Of a stretch of DNA of 64,000 bases, positions 63,231-64,000 are shown one piece after another. This DNA comes from Tetrahymena elliotti 4EA. Its lineage: Eukaryota > Ciliophora > Oligohymenophorea > Hymenostomatida > Tetrahymenidae. Every line of letters starts with the position of its first letter. Position 1 is the stretch's first letter. The translations under genes and the position numbers were made by a program. The notes below the pieces were generated by a model that was given only the letters and a program-made list of their open reading frames with translations, made no database searches and was not told where the DNA came from. Location of the stretch: the NCBI GenBank assembly GCA_000231825.2, contig JH720311.1, forward strand, positions 637,352-701,351, in the 5' to 3' direction.

Positions 63231-64000
63231 TAATTTTACTTTCAATTAAACTATTTTATGCAAAAAATCATTTTATTTTTATATGAAAAAAAATAAATAA
63301 TTAACTAGCCATAAATAAAAATTAGAAAAATTCATTCTATTATACACAAATTATTTTTAAGGTATGCAGCATTTCATTCAATACAAACATATTATTCATA
63401 GTAAAAACAATATTATAATTTTATTTATTTTTTACAACTAAAACACATTAAAAAAAGAACAATTTACTCTACTAAAACTTCAAATCAGTGTTATTAAAAA
63501 TTAAAAGAGTTTTTTTCTTTAAAATTTTAATATGAAATTAGCTCTTTCTTAGATATTAAATTGTTAAAATCATAGGGAAAACTATGTATTCAAGAAAAAT
63601 ATCTAATAGGTATTATTTTTTTCAAATTATTATTTAAAAATGCCTCTATATTTTGTTAACTTCAATCCAATCATTGAATATTATCATATAGAATGCTTTA
63701 TTCTATGATAAGTTTTTCATAGAACACAAAAAACATTTTTGAAGAGAATCTAACTGAAATTAGCAACTAAACCAAAATTAAATAAAAATTAGCCATAAGT
63801 CTTCAAATTATATTTAAATTTTAATGAAACAGACTTTTCTCAATTATCTTTTTTGAAGTTAACCAAATTAAAAAAATATATATATAAATATAACTGAACC
63901 CTAAGGTTCTGCTATTAATATGTAGCTGGATAACGATATAAATAACAAAAATATATGAAAGATTCTCTATTAGAATAAAATAGAGCAAAATTCCCCCTCC
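63231..64000. other. Right-end spacer
   Basis: A/T-rich. Contains the right copy of the 51-base direct repeat (63823-63873), then a short TA microsatellite near 63877. No gene was seen. Confidence 0.45.
63823..63873 (+). repeat. 51-base direct repeat, right copy
   Basis: Partner of 55242-55292. The pair brackets the surface-antigen gene, the tandem array and the possible membrane protein. Confidence 0.6.

Noticed and set aside
1..64000. Telomere, CRISPR array or bacterial operon structure
   Set aside because: No C4A2/G4T2 repeats, no regularly spaced short repeats, and no ribosome binding sites. The code and introns are eukaryotic and ciliate.

Overview
The window is macronuclear-type DNA from a ciliate, most likely an oligohymenophorean close to Tetrahymena or Ichthyophthirius. 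It is extremely AT-rich. Long reading frames of recognisable proteins run straight through TAA and TAG, mostly at glutamine positions, and end only at TGA, which is the ciliate nuclear code. Introns are short, start GTAA or GTAN and end AG. A search for standard-code ORFs therefore fragments or misses almost every real gene here. No telomeric repeats, tRNAs, rRNAs or CRISPR arrays were seen. Three runs of N (19820-19919, 33655-34251, 56427-57223) are assembly gaps; the last two sit inside repeats.

Layout. 1.2-6.3 kb: a nucleoside diphosphate kinase-domain protein (minus) and an arginine-type ADP-ribosyltransferase protein (plus). 8.2-23.4 kb: three tandem copies of a multi-pass membrane protein with PAS-like and histidine-kinase-like ATPase regions. 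The usual phospho-accepting histidine is not visible, and the third copy is decayed. An approximately 17-repeat leucine-rich-repeat gene built of one exon per repeat lies between copies 1 and 2 on the other strand. 24-26 kb: a Gln/Ser-rich protein of unknown function. 26.9-29.8 kb: COG4, a subunit of the conserved oligomeric Golgi tethering complex. 30.5-32.4 kb: a copine with an unusual hydrophobic tail.

34.8-47.3 kb: a protein kinase-TPR family. One copy is intact, with an N-terminal Met-Gly-x-x-Cys-Cys lipidation-like motif. Two more are pseudogenes facing each other tail to tail, and a fourth is a C-terminal fragment. An unidentified frame with one internal TGA sits among them. 47.3-48.9 kb: relics of hAT-like and Tc1/mariner-like transposases. 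50.0-53.7 kb: a small secreted Cys-rich protein and a Gln/Asn-rich unknown protein. 55.9-57.6 kb: a GPI-anchored, immobilization-antigen-like surface protein whose repeats are broken by a gap. 58.6-61.2 kb: a noncoding tandem array with a unit near 0.58 kb. 61.6-63.1 kb: a possible multi-exon membrane protein.

Functionally the window mixes housekeeping genes (COG4, copine, NDK protein) with fast-evolving lineage-specific families (membrane kinase-like proteins, LRR protein, kinase-TPR, surface antigen). These families are expanding by local duplication and decaying, with transposon debris beside them. I see no operon-like organisation; genes are separated by AT-rich spacers of about 0.3-2 kb.
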